From Phenylobacterium sp. (GTDB lineage: Bacteria > Pseudomonadota > Alphaproteobacteria > Caulobacterales > Caulobacteraceae), in assembly GCF_030651185.1 (NCBI RefSeq), contig NZ_JAUSCJ010000032.1, positions 62,001 through 126,000 of the forward strand: 64,000 nucleotides of DNA, given 5' to 3'. The notes beneath the pieces are model-generated. The model was not told where the DNA came from, did not search any database, and saw nothing but the letters and a program-made list of their open reading frames with translations. Every line of letters starts with the position of its first letter. The stretch's first letter is position 1. The translations under genes were made by a program, and so were the position numbers. This document shows, one piece after another, positions 63,927-64,000 of the stretch.

Positions 63927-64000
63927 CTACTTCCCGGCGGCGGTCAGGGCGTCCATCAGTTCCGGCACGGCGGTCTTGTAGTCCGCCACCAGGCCGAAAT
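63927..64000 (-). CDS. etfA: Electron transfer flavoprotein alpha subunit (3' end only)
   Basis: Only the last 24 codons lie in the window, reading FGLVADYKTAVPELMDALTAAGK then stop. This is the C-terminal signature of EtfA, with VADY and AVPEL contacting the FAD domain. EtfA passes electrons from acyl-CoA dehydrogenases to the quinone pool. The gene continues past base 64000. Confidence 0.8.
   Translation of the reverse strand, partial: FGLVADYKTAVPELMDALTAAGK

Overview
The window is high-GC, gene-dense DNA without rRNA, tRNA, CRISPR or transposase genes. It looks like a chromosomal segment of a Caulobacteraceae alphaproteobacterium, probably Phenylobacterium- or Caulobacter-like. Supports are a TipF-type degenerate EAL protein, the DUF1192-DUF1465-rpmE neighbourhood, the DUF4164-zapA pair divergent from tkt, the ribF-ileS-lspA-DUF3035 block, the EF-P/inositol-monophosphatase pair, TonB-receptor use, and alphaproteobacterial intergenic palindromes. 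Genus is inference; no 16S gene is present.

Layout. 1-7.2 kb: a 5'-truncated sugar-lactone-oxidase-like flavoprotein, an SGNH esterase, a beta-oxidation pair (thiolase fadA and multifunctional fadB-type protein) and an SDR. 7.3-10.9 kb: a ydbH-ynbE-ydbL operon (AsmA-like inter-membrane lipid transport). 11.0-22.7 kb: an accessory-looking island with a double-TetR regulator, four tandem paralogous GPH-type MFS transporters, a large TonB-dependent receptor and a divergent SDR. 23.0-27.5 kb: a nitrate-uptake operon (outer-membrane porin, NrtA, NrtB, NrtD) whose leader has two A-N-N-G hexaloop hairpins and an intrinsic terminator just before the first start codon, matching an ANTAR/NasT antitermination leader. 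27.5-34.8 kb: quinone oxidoreductase, DUF1192, DUF1465 (behind an exact sigma-54 box), rpmE, an ABC exporter, a glycerophosphodiesterase, an inositol-phosphatase-family gene, efp and thiE. 34.9-38.4 kb: cytochrome bd oxidase with a small DUF2474 subunit, divergent from bfd-bfr with an iron-box-like operator. 38.6-47.2 kb: an MHS-type MFS with an unusual inserted domain, then fba, pgk, gap, purT and tkt. 47.3-59.8 kb: DUF4164-zapA, mutL, a TraB/GumN protein, DUF3035 lipoprotein, lspA, ileS, ribF, a MaoC hydratase, an NlpE-like lipoprotein, a HAD phosphatase and tipF. 59.9-64 kb: GMC oxidoreductase, DinB-like protein, 3-hydroxybutyryl-CoA dehydrogenase, a DUF4926-YegP fusion with a DUF6883 gene, and the 3' end of etfA.

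Functional links. Fatty-acid oxidation genes occur at both ends (fadA/fadB; etfA/hbd; MaoC). Central carbon metabolism (tkt, gap, pgk, fba) lies on one strand. Iron storage is divergent from the high-affinity oxidase. Nitrate uptake is organised from outer membrane to ATPase behind one conditional terminator.

Interspersed repeats are a second layer: three 115-bp copies of a composite palindrome (2464, 45107, 58403), shorter hairpins with the same GTCAT...ATGAC ends at two convergent gene ends, a 161-bp double-hairpin repeat between fadA and fadB, and a GAGCATGTC-ended element downstream of bfr.

Start sites were re-chosen where a better ribosome-binding site or family N-terminus is visible. 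All family assignments come from reading motifs by eye; no database search was run.
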